This document shows, piece after piece, positions 12,238 to 24,584 of a stretch of 64,000 nt of DNA. The stretch is taken from NCBI GenBank assembly GCA_963693085.1, contig OY856409.1, forward strand, positions 1,620,667,211-1,620,731,210, written 5' to 3'. Source of the stretch: Alisma plantago-aquatica (lineage: Eukaryota; Streptophyta; Magnoliopsida; Alismatales; Alismataceae). The notes beneath the pieces were generated by a model that ran no database searches, had not been told where the DNA came from, and saw only the letters and a list, made by a program, of their open reading frames with translations. How positions within the stretch are numbered: position 1 is the first letter of the stretch; the number at the start of each line of letters is the position of its first letter. The translations under genes were made by a program, and so were the position numbers.

Positions 12238-13853
12238 TGACGCAAATTTACCGTGCACAGAAACGTAAGTGAACGCGTCAAAGTAATACAGGCCTTTGTG
12301 AGGCCCGAGTCGAACTCAGGGATACGTGAAATTGTCGGAGACTCTTACTAACTACTTGCGATCAGCTAAGCCGATTAAAAAGTTGAGAGTTATTGTTAAA
12401 ATTAAAAGAAAATAAAAATGAAAGAAAACAAAGCAATCGATTAAATATTTGGTTTAATCAATTCAAAAGGAGATCTTTAGGATTGCGGTTTCACCACCAG
12501 TTTTCATTGTATTAAATTCTATTTAGTCATCCAAACTTATCTCTCTATCCGGATAGTGGCCTAAAATCAGAATTGCCCACTGTCGTGGTACAATTCACTA
12601 CCTATGTCTAGGTCGGTTCCATCGTCGTAGTAACCTATATCCTAAACTAGGTGCATTAAAAATGATCTCTCAGTATCCACCATTAACCTTACACCACCTT
12701 GTTCAAGGGATTTGTCAATTAATGTAAATTCCGTTTCTTTTCAACCATTAATTCTTCTTTCAAAGTAATTAAGGGCATTAGGTTATTATTATGGTGATCA
12801 AGCATAACAATATATTGAGAAAACGAAACTATAGCATGGATTTAAGAGATAAGATATGAATTACTATGATAAAATCGTCATACAATGAATTCCCGGGCTA
12901 CTCCCGGTCCTAAAGACAAAGGGAATTAGCCCCGCATGTTCATCTCAAAGCAAAACATGGTAGAGAATATGGGAAACATGAAGAAAAACGTGATTGAGTG
13001 GTGAAACCCTTGAACGGAGAAGGTCCAATTGCTCCTTGGCGTAGAATCCACATTCTCCTACCTTTCAGTGGTAGAAATCGTCTTCTTCAGCGTCCGGATC
13101 GGCTGGGGTGTGATTCTCGTGCTCTGTTCTTCTCTCCTTTCTCCCCGGGATGTGTGCAGTGGCTAATGATGTGATCCTCCGTCCTTGGACGCCGTCATTA
13201 GGTTTAATCCCCAAATTAGGTCGCCAATTAATCACAGCCGTCCGATTGAGATTAATCTGAAACAAACTCATATCTGACGGCGTCGATACCATCGACGCGA
13301 GTCGATAGTATCGACGCTGCACTGTATCGGCTGGTCTTCTTTTCTTTTCTTCTGTCGCGACTAATACCGACTCGATACCATCGACGCGGGTTGATGGTAT
13401 CGACATTCTTAGGCGTCATTTTTGTCTTTCTACTGTCGCTGTAGCTCCACTTGTCGATGGTATCGACATTCGTCGATAGTATCGACTGTCTTCTCGCCAG
13501 CAACCTGAAGGTATCTCGATACCATCGACTCTCCTGTCGATAGTATCGACTCTGTGATGCTCCTTGCGGCTAGCAACCTGTGGTCCGGCGATGGTATCAA
13601 CCACCGTCGATGGTATCGACGGCAGCAGATACTCGTTTTTCCTGAAATTAACACACGAAACCACATAAGTTCACACAAAATATATTCTTTTGATAATTAA
13701 TACTCAAAATGCTTAAATAAAGGGAATTTGACATAAAGAAGTAGCATAGACCAAAATGAATGAATTATGCAACATTAACCATGAAAATGACTAATAAATG
13801 CATAAAACACATATCAAACAAGTCAATAAATGCGACTCAAAATCATCACATCA
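12238..13853 (-). mobile_element. Solo LTR inserted in Copia-1 RNase H
   Basis: A 1,616 bp unit starts TGACGCAAATTTACC and ends CATCACATCA. It has perfect GTAGT duplications at 12233-12237 and 13854-13858. Read on the minus strand, its end carries the CCCTGAGTTCGACTCGGG and GCACGGTAAATTTGCGTCA pattern seen at the U5 end of many plant Ty3 LTRs, so minus orientation is likely. There are no coding domains. Small open frames inside it arise from the palindromic motif array at 13280-13622. Confidence 0.82.
13280..13622. repeat. Array of GTCGATRGTATCGAC motifs in the solo LTR
   Basis: About ten copies of a 13-15 bp near-palindrome (GTCGATAGTATCGAC, GTCGATGGTATCGAC, or the reverse form TCGATACCATCGAC) lie in about 340 bp. 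They occur at irregular spacing and in both orientations, many as back-to-back pairs such as near 13455-13485. Copies sit near 13282, 13302, 13372, 13390, 13453, 13472, 13515, 13534, 13588 and 13606. Spacers are unrelated and unequal, so this is not a CRISPR or a simple tandem array. It may be a cluster of protein-binding or secondary-structure sites in the LTR. Confidence 0.8.
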
Positions 13854-14174
13854 GTAGTAAAGGAGGATGTTTGGATCAAGAAGTTCATTTCTGAACTTGG
13901 GATGGTTCCAAGCAACAGTGGTGCAATTGAGCTATATTGTGACAACAATGGAGCTATTGCACAAGCTAAGGAACCTAGATCGCATAAGTGTTCCAAGCAT
14001 ATACAAAGGCAGTTCCATCTCATATGAGAGATCGTACAACAAGGAGAGGTGAAGATTTGTAGAGTACCAACCAAAAGGTATGTACCTGACCCCTTGACAA
14101 AAGCACTTTCACAACAGAAGCATGATGGTCATGTTAGATCACTTAAGATCAAATTCGTGGGTGATTGGCTCTAA

Positions 14175-14189
14175 GTGCAAGTGGGAGTC
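14175..14189 (+). other. Copia-1 polypurine tract
   Basis: The purine-rich GTGGGAGTC sits directly before the 3' LTR and just after the RNase H stop. The same position in Copia-2 has GTGGGAGTC at 60639-60647. It would prime plus-strand cDNA. Confidence 0.7.
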
Positions 14190-16255
14190 AGTTGGTGTGT
14201 ATCACCATAGATCCAATCGTATGATGATTGTAATGACATATCTCGTACATAATTTGATTAATAATAAATGCAATCTTCCAATTTATTCTATTTTATTCAA
14301 TTATGAGATAATGATGTAGTATAGTAATTGTTTCGAGAATGATATTACTCAACAACATCTTCTTTTAGGTTAAGGACCTAAACAATGAGATTATACAGAT
14401 GTCAAGAGTATATACATTCTTGTTATGTCCCTAGTCGGATGTTATTATGGAAGGCTAATAGACAACAATAACACATAATAATAGTATGTGTTGGTTCATG
14501 ATGGAGTCTTATTAAGTCATGATATGTGATATCAAACCAAACACATAGATACTTGTTAGAGAATAGTGTATCAAACAAACCCACCTTGAGAGTGATACAT
14601 GGAAACCATTACATGGTAGTCAGAATCATCTCTCATAGTGTTGGCGGTGATTGTAGTTCATAGACTTGAAATCACTACACTCATGACATGCCATTTGATG
14701 TACTTTGAAATCATCCACCATGACACTGAATAAGGGTTGCCATGAAGGTGATGCTCGGGTGCACTGTGACACATGGGGATGACTGTGAGTGATGTAGATG
14801 GGATTTATCCCACCTACAGGATTATGATATCCTAGCCACTTGATAAGCAAGATTGAGAAATGCATGGCCATGCTCATGTGAGTCAATATATGATATTGAG
14901 CTTACATATATCTCAGATAGTCTTCTCTAGTTCAAGGAACATGGATAGAATGTTGAAGAGGATGATGATTCCATGCCTCAAGTTCAACTTGGATATTAGT
15001 GACAAAGGAACTCCACAACACTGTAACACGAATCACAAATTATAGGTTGAAGTTATTCTCCAACTTTCCGAATTACTTGCATAGCAATGATGTGTTTCTA
15101 GATACCTCTCATTGCTTGTGATGTCATTAAAAAGTTATGGACATTCACTGCCACTGTAACTTGGAACCTATAGGGTCACACACATAGGATACACTTGGAA
15201 TAGGATTTTACTCATGAATGATGTTTAACTTGATTACTAAAGTGTTTAGGTATTTATTTTAAACAACTGAGATTCATAATTGACCAACTGGACTCTAAAT
15301 TGATCGGTTCAAGTGTTGAATTGATCAGTTGGAGTGTCAAGTTAAGTGGAAACAACATTGGCAGTATATTGTCTGAGGTGGACATATGAAACGACCATTT
15401 CACATATGAAATGACCATTTCATGATATGAAACAACCATTTCAAAAGTGAAATGACCGATTCATCATTTGGGTTGTCTAGTTCAATGGTTAATTTGATCG
15501 GATCAAGGATTGATGCTGATGTCATGATTTTGCATTAGTCAAATATTAAATGCCAATTTGATTCACAACAAGGAAGTATATGAACTGACTGATTCAAGAG
15601 ATGATCCAACTAATTCACCTCTGAACCGACCAGTTGGATAGTGAACCGACGGTCCACCATTTGTACTTTCCAAAAATTCATGAGCTCCATCTCTTTAACT
15701 CCCAGACCAACTAGAAATCCTGACCCTGACCCCTCCAATAAATAGAGGGGTACTAGGGGCTTCCCAAACACATCAATTAGCTCTGACAATTGTTGTCTTC
15801 TATGGTTGTGGTAACCAAAAGAACCTGAGCAAGTCCTACCTAATAAAGGGAGGAATAACAAGGGAGAACAATTGTGGGAGAGAAAGTTGGTGCTAATACA
15901 CCAACTAGAAATGGACCACTTCTTCCTGTCCATTCATCTAGAATGACATGAGTTCCCTATGGTCTGTGTGGACTACTATAGAGGCAATGAGACTATTGTA
16001 TGCCACTCAGAGGACAAAGTGAACTGCTTCTGTGGTGAACAACCAGGAGGCCGACTCAGACATTGTCCAAGTGCAACTTGAAGAAAGGTGCATGCTACAA
16101 TGAGGAGATTGTTGCTGGACTTGCTCCAGAACCATGCATATCCTCACAACCATCCTTCCCATTACATAGTTATTGATGCGATCTATTGTCGAAAGGGGAA
16201 TATGGTAGTTAATTTTTTGCTTTTGCTTCCCGCTCTGTTACCATATTTCCCTACA
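14190..16255 (+). repeat. Copia-1 3' LTR
   Basis: About 2.07 kb, alignable with the 5' LTR from AGTTGGTGTGTA to TTTCCCTACA. It is followed by ATAT, matching the left flank. Many substitutions and small indels separate the two LTRs, so the element is old. It carries the same spaced ATGAAA-CGACCATTTC motif block near 15385-15445. Confidence 0.88.
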
Positions 16256-18700
16256 ATATATCATCTAGAGTATCACCACACATAAGAATAATTGAACCTA
16301 AGAAGTAAAAATTACATCATGGTACATTCAATCTTTCAAACTTATCATTATCGCTCACAATATAAGATTATGTTCTAATTAAAACTAAAAGTTAGATCAC
16401 AAAATTAATATAGAAAAAACACAAGAAAAAAAGTATATGTTGTGCTATAATATTATTAGTACATGTTGCATAGAAGATATCCAAGCCAAGAAGGAGTCGG
16501 GCCATCATACTCTGACCAAGAAAATATTCAATACTATGGTATTATCCAATCTTGTTAAAAAACAGGGGAAAATAATTAACTAGAAGCTAGGTTTTCTCAA
16601 TTACATCAACTAAGGAATTTAAAAGGTCATCAAGCTATGATATTCACATGTAGAGGGGTAGACATTGATGTGCAATTTTTCATTCTATTAATTTTACTTC
16701 CCAACAAGTGTGTATAATATGTATAATATAATCTTTGTAAATAGATATTTTCGTTCCACTTAAGAAGTGGCCTAGTGAAATCATCCCTATATATTCTTAA
16801 GTTAAAAATTATATGTAAATTTTGCATTTGTTAACAACTGAATCTACTCAACTCCTTTCCTCCAATTACAATCTAATGAATGTGTAATATCCCATAGTTC
16901 ATCATAAATACCACACAAGCTCTAGTTGTTACTATCTCTCACATGTTAAACTATCAACATGTTTGTATATATTATTCCAAGTGTTGCAAACAATCTATAT
17001 ATTATCTCATTCATATTACTTCAATGTAACATTATTGGGGTTGATTTTAGGTAGTATTTGATATAATTCTCCCATTTGTCATAGTTGCTTTGTTTTTGTT
17101 GATGTGTGCATTTCTCTTGGGTTCATATTTATTTGACTTACAACTTGAGATGATGTAGTTTATTCACATTAAAATTTTTTGGTTTTATTGTACTTAGTAT
17201 CATCTAAGAAATGGTGTTTCTTAACATTTCTTAATGTTATCCTTCACATTTAGCATTCAAACTGGCCTATACAGACCTCTTGGGAACTACATGTTGGTGG
17301 AGTGCAACAAGTGTGATAAAATAAAAAATAAAAGATACAGACTTCTCCTCTTTTTTGTGAGGAAAAGAGGAATGAGGACTCACTAAAGAAATTAGGAAAT
17401 AGTTTTATGAACTAAAAAAATCCTACAAGATTCATATGCCCAAAGATGTGTTAGGCACTCTGGCTATACTGACAATCTCAATTTCACTATAACATTGAAA
17501 TTGAAGTTTTGTGATGAAAACTTTGTGAAAAGACAATATTACTAAAAGAAAGCAATGATGATCCTGTCAGGGTGAAATCTCCAAAATGGTTCTTCCTCAG
17601 GAGTGGTTCCACCACCACCATCCAAAAAGAATCCTACAATCATAGGACATAGTTTGGTGAACAAATTACATCATAGTGGGAAAACATGCAATTAAAATGA
17701 AAAAATAAATGACTGGAAAATGAGTTCATCCAGCTCGGGCCAAACAGACTCATCATGCATTAAAAAATGGAATTCCCAAGAGACTTACAAGTTATAGAGA
17801 ATACAAGGAAAAATGACTAGTCGATCTATAGTGGCATAGCCACCTGGATGAAAGAGTAGCATGTTCCCTATCCTTTCTCTATCTATTTTGTCAATTTACA
17901 TGTATATGTGGAATATACTGCCCTACCTTATAAGTTCAACAATACAATACCACCCATTCTAAAGTTTTACCTCTACCACTATCTATCATACAACCTCTAT
18001 GAGTGGTCTAATGATTTTAAACATACTTGAAAATGAAGCCAAAAGTAAGATCTGTTCAAATTCCAATTCTCAAACTCCACTTACATATTGGTCATTCAAT
18101 CAACTTCCATTCGGTTATATGTTCAATTTTCATGAATTTGATGTAATTTCTTCTTAGTTTAAATATTTTTCCTCAGATATGTTATTTCCACTAATTTGAA
18201 GAGATGGTCTAGTCTATCATGTTAGTCAAATATCATTTATTGAACTTTGTCTTAGTATGTTGACACTATTTAAAAAACTGAAAATTTAGTCTCAATATTT
18301 TATCATAGATTGCCTAATTAACTCATTTTAAAAACAATTAGTTTTCAAGTCAATCAAAATAAGAATTAATTTCTAGGTAGTTAGAGGAGGCATATTTATT
18401 CAACATTGTGTAGTCCTATTCTTGACAATTTTTACCTTTTTATTTAGCTAAAATGGAATCAGACACATGATCACAATTTGAACATGCTTGGATTTATAAT
18501 TTAAGAGTTATAAACTTTGTAAGAAATGCAAATAACATAATTACAATAAATTAGTAATATCCAACACTCATTTTTTTCAAAGGAGGTCATGCAACCAACA
18601 ACTTATTACAAAGCAGCACTAGATGCTCACAACTCTACCTCCTCTGTCATTGGCTCAAAGTCAATGAGCCTAGACTTACTCTCCATATCTCTACTCAACC
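16256..18700. other. AT-rich stretch with no recognised feature
   Basis: About 2.4 kb of AT-rich sequence follows Copia-1. I see no coding motif, no LTR ends with matching TSD, and no tandem array. The small open frames are shorter than 70 codons and match nothing known to me. It may be highly decayed repeat DNA or old host intergenic sequence. Confidence 0.45.
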
Positions 18701-19221
18701 TCACCTATTGACAAAGTAAAAATAATTGAAGAAAAAAGAGCCAAACGTCATCCCATTCCTTTACTTTGCTTTAGTAATGCACCAAGGAACTGGCTATAGA
18801 TACTCAACAAAGCTTTTAAATATCAGATTATTGGACACTCATTCCATTTCCCCCTCTCAAGTGAACTACATAGGGAAGGATCCTATCCCTTTTGCTTCAC
18901 CACCTATAACTTAACAACTAGTCCCATTGTTATCTAGATCCCAAGTTGTCGCTACCAACACCATGGAACCTACTAGCTAAGATAACAGATGAGAACCCAT
19001 TATATGTACTTGTTGAGAAAAATAGTAAGAAGGGTTATTTGCTTTTATTAGGAAAAACCCCATCCAATGTAGTGGAGAGGGTTACACTTACAACTTGGGA
19101 CATAAGCATGCTTGGGGATCAAACATACTTGGGACCCCAACATGCTTTGGACTTCAGCAAACCCATATGGACCAAGACACATAGGCCTACATAATAAACT
19201 AAAATGTCAATAACTCTAACA
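18700..19221 (-). repeat. Start of a minus-strand copia 3' LTR
   Basis: On the minus strand the polypurine tract TTGAGGGGGAG (complement of 19222-19232) is followed at 19221 by TGTTAGAGTTATTGAC, a standard copia LTR start. The LTR runs toward lower coordinates; I could not locate its end, so the left boundary is approximate. Open frames at 18726-18914 and 18946-19194 lie inside it and are not genes. Confidence 0.5.
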
Positions 19222-19830
19222 CTCCCCCTCAAGTTGGAGCATATAATGTCACATAAGCTTAACTTGGAACATATCACTTGAATTCTTTTTTGAGTAATAG
19301 GCTGTGTGAATATATCTGTCAACAAATCATCTATATGAATGTAAGGTTTTTACACATTTTCCAACAAGAACTGCATCTCTGGTAAAATGACATTTGATCT
19401 CGATATGATTATTTCTTTCATGGAAGACATGATTATTAGATTAGAAACGCAAGTAGAAACTTTATTATCATAGCACAGAGCACATGAGTAAAGATAGAAA
19501 TGCCAAAGCCCATGAGTGATGAAACTACTGAGAAGATCTTGCATGCAATGTGAGTCATAACTCTATACTCTAATTCAATACTAGATTGTGATTCAACATT
19601 CTACTTCTTGATTCTCCAAGTGAAAATATATCCACCTACATATGCACAAAAACTAGTTGTAGAGCATCTATCCTTATGAGCACAAACATAATCAACATAT
19701 GAATATCCATAAAGATTGAGGTGCCCATGATTTTTATAGTGTAAATCCTTTCTAGGAGAGGAATGATACACATGTGAAATGAATATCATGGTCAGGGAAA
19801 TAACAAAAGAAGAGGGAGACGAAGATAGAA
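19222..19830 (-). pseudogene. Antisense Ty1/copia RNase H fragment
   Basis: Read on the minus strand, the fragment runs from the RT-RNase H boundary (SSPRKDL), through HLNLYGYSYVDYVCAHKD and CSTTSFCAYVGGYIFTW (the copia G-Y-S-D-A-D-Y-A and S-T-T-G-Y motifs), then VFHERNNHIEIKCHF, and ends with DIFTQPITQKRIQVICSKL. It is followed by the PPT. Several stops and frameshifts are present. Gag, protease, integrase and most of the RT are missing, so this is a 3'-end remnant of a different copia lineage from Copia-1 and Copia-2. Confidence 0.82.
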
Positions 19831-20815
19831 AATCGATCTTTGCTTGCGGAGAAGATCCAATTTTCACCTCCATTAGCTCCAATAATCGCCTCCTTCTCCA
19901 AGTGGAATGAATTCCCTAAAGAGTGGAGTGGATATGGTCAAAACCCTAGGAAATTAGGGTTTTGGGGTAAAATATGGAAGGAAATGGAGTGGATGACATC
20001 AGTAGGAGTGAGTGGCGACTATGATGGATAAGGAGTGCTAACCTTTGACTCCTATCTACCAACAGTACATATATAGTGTCATAGGGGGTCTAGGGTTAAG
20101 TGCGGGTAAAATGGTAAAGTGGTAGTGTGAAGTAGTAGGTAGCATGGTCATGGTAGGTAGGTCTATGAACGACCATTGTGTTAGAGAAAACGCATGGTGG
20201 AATATGGGTTGGATCAGATAAAAATGGTTAATTAGAGTGAGGTAGCATGATTATTGGGCACCATAATTATGGTGGCCTAAGGGTAGCACAACTATGGTGG
20301 GTTCCACAACTGACTATGGTGAAGGAGGTCATTTTCCTTGCAATGGCCATCTTGATGGATTTTCCACCATAACCATTTTGGTGGCCACGACCGTGGTGGC
20401 TCTAAATGGAAAATACCATTCCACTAGTCATGTTAGTGGTGGGTTGAATGTACTGGTCCTTAGAAAACCTGATCAAGTATGTGAATTTAACTCTACTAGC
20501 ATGGTTGTGACTGGAAACCACAGTCAATTTGGGGGCTTTCTCATGCACTTGAGTCTTCTAAATGTCAATGTATGTGCTCTTTGCTTCAACTCAATCCTAG
20601 GTCACTTGGGGTAGGTTTTGGGATCACTTTGGAGTCCTTCATGGTTGGGGAAGTCCTAAGATTGTCCTTCTTCTCTTCCTTCCATCAATTACTACCACAA
20701 TACCTATAAAACATGTAGGAGCATCCATAACTACATTTGTCATTAAGTGATCATTTTTGTGAAATAACATGCATTCTAAACATCTTTATATGAGTAAGGA
20801 TAAAAATAAAGATGA
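19831..20815. other. Unassigned, LTR-like spacer with ATGGTGG-rich motifs
   Basis: No coding region is seen. CAAAACCCTAGGAAATTAGGG near 19940 and a short ATATATAG site near 20070 resemble the leader and TATA zones of the minus-strand LTRs elsewhere in the window. From 20255 to 20430 the words CCATAATTATGGTGG, ACTATGGTGG and ACCGTGGTGG recur irregularly. It may be a degraded LTR, but no ends or TSD were found. Confidence 0.35.
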
Positions 20816-22760
20816 AGGTCCAAACCAGGGCTCCACCAGGTATGGATAACATTGTACACTTACATGTGAATTTCTTCTCAACTTATTCTGATTACTTGGG
20901 TAGAAATTGTATGTTAATATATATATATATATATATCTTTTTTTGTCAAGTATTTGACATCACTACTAAAGTAATGAGAAAACCTATGGGGTCAAATGCA
21001 TGATGTGAGTTTTAATGCGCTCCAAGTTCCCTGAGGTAAAGCAAACCCAAGTTTTAATCATTTTCTAAAATGCAATATCGCTCACCCACAAATAGACGGG
21101 TCAATTGTAGTATAGATAAAAGGGTTGAATGCAAAGGACAACTTGATTAAGAATCACTTACAAGGTACTTGTTGAGAACAATATTTGGAATCAACTATTG
21201 AGAGTGGTTATTAACAAAAACCAAATTAAAGTTTGCTATCACAAAGGAACAATTGAAAGTGGGTTAATAACAATATCTAAAAGGCACCCAAACATCTGGA
21301 TTTCACCATCATCACCTGTATAACTATCCTAACTATTTCAACTAAGAAAGTATGGATAATTAAACTAGGATCATGTTAATCTACCTTCTTTTAGAACACA
21401 AATTGGAACAAGGATTGAATTCCCAATGGTCTCAAAGTCTCGATACCCATAGATCATAACCAAGTCATCTTATAGAACTCCTTGAGGAGTTCTCTTCTTA
21501 ATTCAAGGATCTAATCCTATGTTTTGTAATCTATATGCTTATGATTATATCTAATCAAATGACCAGTTTGAAGAGAAAGGAATGAAACAAATAATACAAT
21601 CTAGTTGTTTGAAATACTGAGTTTGATAAAAATCAAGAAAAATTATGGGTGATGTGGATACTTTCCATGCCCCATCAATAAAGTCTACTCACTCATATCC
21701 ATAGAGAAAGCACAAATACAAAAGAGATAGAAGAGGGCATGCCAATGAAGATGATGAAGAAGACAACCAATGATCTGTGACTGCAAACTTTGCTCTAGCA
21801 ACAGTAAGTATGTTAAACTCCGTGAGGATATTGATGTTCACTTTTTTTTCTCTAGCTCTTGCACCATAATCGAGGTTCAGTTTCAGTGCGGGTGACACTC
21901 CATGTTAGGCCACAATATTCTTTTATGTAGGTGGTCCTGGACCCATCAAATCTAATTTGGTTGGGCCAATGGTTGTCTTTCTTTACTCTACCGGCAACCT
22001 TAGTTGCCTGATTGACCTTTAGGCAGTGTTTCTGCTGGTCTTGTAGTTAGATGACTACCTGGGAGCCCAAATCTCTGATGTTACTAACTTTGAGTGGTGA
22101 TCAAAGTCAAATTCCAATCAACTAGATGGGCTCTTCTTGTGGTCACTATTCTATAATTGAGTCAGATGACTGATGAGGCAAGTAGGTTAACTGGAAGGTC
22201 TCCAAAAATCTAATGTTTACTGACTCAAGAAGAAATTGAAAGTGAATTCCAATTGGCCAACTAGTTGATCAGTCGACTGGCAAGTCACCAAGTCTTCAAG
22301 TTAAATTCTATTCAGTCAACTAGTAAGGTGAGTCGACTATCAAAATGCCATTAGGAGTGTTGTTGAATTCAAACATGGAAGGTTTGAATTGCAATCAGTC
22401 GATTATTGTAGTTCATCGGTCGGTTGGATTTTGCTTGGTATGCACCTTTGTCTAGTTGGTTCAATTGGTCTATTGGGGAATGCAATCACCTAACCAACCT
22501 AACTGAAAATGCTGAATTTCCTCCTTGCACCTTCCAATATCCTCCAAACTTGAGTAAGGAATAAGGAAGGATGATTATTATGATCTTTAGTTAAGTGGTG
22601 ATTTTCCCTACATACATGCAAAAATCTCATCAAAATACTAACAATTTGAGATCAAAAGCAACACAAGGAAACTAAAAAGTTTAACAAGAATTAATTATTT
22701 GAAATGAGAAAAACTAGCATAGAATGTGCAATGAAAATTGTGATGAATATGCATTCATCA
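20816..22760 (-). repeat. Probable 3' LTR of the minus-strand Athila-like element
   Basis: On the minus strand a PPT-like AAGTTAGGGTATTT (22761-22774) is followed by TGATGAATGCATATTCATCA at 22760, a plausible LTR start that is itself a near-palindrome. The sequence to the left has no coding potential. It has the composition of the other Ty3 LTRs here, including scattered AGTCGACTGG-like motifs at 22080-22480. The left end is not defined; 20816 is a guess where the character changes. Confidence 0.4.
20917..20937. repeat. Short (TA)n microsatellite
   Basis: About ten TA units followed by a T-run lie within non-coding sequence. No function is apparent. Confidence 0.85.
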
Positions 22761-22774
22761 AAATACCCTAACTT

Positions 22775-22802
22775 GAACTTTTCTCATCCTCGAGCAACAC
22801 AT
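22775..22802 (-). other. 3' end motif of the Athila-like element
   Basis: Minus-strand sequence GTTGCTCGAGGATGAGAAAA followed by GTTCAAGTTAGGG matches the conserved pattern (T-T-G-C-T-C-G-A-G-G-A-C, then A-A-G-T-T-T-G-G-G) found just before the 3' LTR of Athila and Tat Ty3 elements. The nested element shows the same pattern on the plus strand at 40785-40816. Confidence 0.6.
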
Positions 22803-23815
22803 TCAAAGAAATATTCCAAATAATACTATCAGCCAGTCATTCTCTCCTTCTTAACATCATTTGTTCCCTACAACCAAATGTGGATAAGCAGCCTAATATC
22901 CTAGAATCAGAAAATACAACTTCAAATTCCTTGTCTTGACTTTTCATTCACAAACTTACTTCCATGTCAAAACATATAAAGTTCTACATTTTCGTATGAG
23001 ATTTGCACAAGAATAATGTTTCGGTATGGATGGACTATTTTTGGGGTGATTTGTTTCCTTGGGAAGAAAAAGGAGTCAACGGCAACATGGAAGGAAGAAT
23101 TCCAAATCTCTGCTCTATTCGAATTGAAATTGCATTTTATTTTTTCAAGTTCATTTGTTGCATTTTTTCTTCTTTTTGGTGTGCATATTGGCATTTCTTA
23201 TCTTTTGGTATGCCCCTATTACATGCAAGGTGTATGGATGAAGCAAAGTAGAGAGGAGGGGGTATGTCACCCCAAACTTAGAGTTTGGACGTCTTTTTTG
23301 GCCTTTGATTATTTTTTTGTGGAATTATGGGTAAGAAGATGGTGGAATAGGTGTAGAAGAGGGATGATCTTGTGCATCTCATATTTCAGAATTTAGAGCA
23401 TTGGAAAAATCTTAAAAATCAATTCAACTATATCATATGACTTATAAGGTAATGACATTCCCACACGAAGTTATGACAATCATTAAGAGACATGTTGCAT
23501 TCGATTCCTCTTCATCCCATACAACTTTCCATCTTTATGAAGGAATGATGTTAATTGAGATCATTGGTCAAATAATGAGTTCTAGCATTGGGAATTCATG
23601 GTTCATCATTGCAAAAAGATTCACTTCATTCAGCTAGGTACATTGATGACTTATGGATACCAAAATAAGATAACATGAAATAGAATCTAGATCCACTAGG
23701 TAATGACCTATTACAAGTAACTTTAACAAAAAAATAAAAAAATGAAAAAAATAAAGATGCATAGACTTATCCTAAAATAAAAGCAACAAAAATAAAGATT
23801 GAGTAGTTGGAGTAG
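22803..23815 (-). other. 3' non-coding region of the Athila-like element
   Basis: This lies between the 3' end motif and the downstream ORF remnant. A minus-strand CTAAGTTTGGGGTGACAT at about 23260 repeats the Athila-style word also found near 23840. Two overlapping plus-strand open frames (23003-23251, 23016-23396) have biased composition and no recognisable domain; I do not call them genes. Confidence 0.35.
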
Positions 23816-24380
23816 AGACATACCACCCACCCTTCACCCCAAACTTAGAAATTTGCTGCCGAGTAAAATCTAGTTCCAATGACAGAAGGGAAGCTACTAG
23901 AATGGACATCAACTGTGTGCTGGCTTAGTGGTGGTGGCTGCTATGAAGGTGGAGTGAGGGATGGTGGGGCTGAACTTGGAATGATTTCTAGGATGGTTGA
24001 CCATACTAGTCCTAGCTCCTGGCTGACTGAGGTGGCTCCTCATATGGTATAGGCTTGGTGTACTGGTTTTCCCAATATTGAGAGATAGGGCAACAATTAG
24101 TATGTCCAACAATGTAATCCTTCTAGTAGGTACCAGTCTATGTGTAATCACCTTGACCTACGTGCCTTTTCTCATTAACATGTTGCATCACATACATGTG
24201 ATTGAGCTAGTGGCCATGTCGCTGCTACTTTCACTCCATGTGGGTCTGAGTAATGTCGATGTGGTTCAATTTCTACTACATCTTAGGGAAGTCAATGGGC
24301 CAAATGGCCCTCACTATCTGGCACATCTTGCTTTGTGTAACGCCTCGGAGATGGTGGAAAAGGCCTAGAATCCTCACATT
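23816..24380 (-). pseudogene. Athila-type downstream ORF remnant, C-terminal part
   Basis: Minus-strand frames give proline- and serine-rich text such as PVHQAYTI, SAPPSLTPPS and QPPPLSQH, ending shortly before CTAAGTTTGGGGTG. This matches the style of the end of the extra ORF (sometimes called env-like) that Athila elements carry between integrase and 3' LTR. Many stops are present. The assignment rests on position and composition more than on a clear domain. Confidence 0.4.
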
Positions 24381-24584
24381 TTCTTCCTTGGAAGTGGTGC
24401 ATGATATATATGTAAGTTAGATGTAGGCTCAACAATCTCATCATCAATGTATGGGTTCTCTAATGTGAACATTTCATATAATATTTCTATCTTGTTTGTC
24501 ATGCATTTTTCATGCATTCAGACTCATTTTCATTCATATTCATGTTGATTTTCATGCATTTGAGGTATACTTACTCTTGGCTGC

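Larger units (their letters stand above)
11850..14174 (+). pseudogene. Copia-1 RNase H, split by a solo LTR
   Basis: The first half (11850-12237) reads from the Y-A-S-I-I-G-S-I-M-Y region through D-V-S-Y-A to the E-Y-N motif. The second half (13859-14174) continues with EDVWIKKFISELGM, ELYCDNNGAIAQAKEPRSH and the terminal LTKALSQQKHDGHV, stopping at TAA 14172-14174. The 1.6 kb insertion between them removed the join cleanly, leaving GTAGT on both sides. Stops and indels also occur in the first half. Confidence 0.82.
2488..16255 (+). mobile_element. Copia-1: Ty1/copia LTR retrotransposon with two nested solo LTRs
   Basis: Two long LTRs (2488-4529 and 14190-16255) flank a PBS, gag, protease, integrase, RT and RNase H in copia order. 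ATAT-type sequence flanks both outer ends (AATAT before; ATAT after), consistent with a 4-5 bp target-site duplication. The 13.8 kb span includes 2.8 kb and 1.6 kb insertions with their own TSDs; the original element was about 9.3 kb. All coding domains contain stops, so the copy is dead. LTR length and the tRNA-Met primer site suggest a long-LTR lineage such as Angela or SIRE; the exact lineage needs a tree. Confidence 0.9.

Noticed and set aside
13065..13678. Several overlapping minus-strand frames rich in V-D-T-I-D and V-D-G-I
   Set aside because: They are translations of the GTCGATRGTATCGAC motif array in a solo LTR, in several frames.
16256..18700. A hidden host gene between Copia-1 and the antisense copia fragment
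   Set aside because: No frame above 70 codons, no coherent exon chain with known motifs, and uniformly AT-rich composition.
21474..21493. AGAACTCCT/AGGAGTTCT inverted repeat as a terminator or operator
   Set aside because: A 9-bp dyad in non-coding plant repeat DNA is expected by chance at this length and has no supporting context.
23003..23396. Two overlapping plus-strand frames with Phe- and Trp-rich, membrane-like sequence
   Set aside because: They overlap in different frames, sit in the non-coding 3' part of a minus-strand retroelement and have no recognisable motif.
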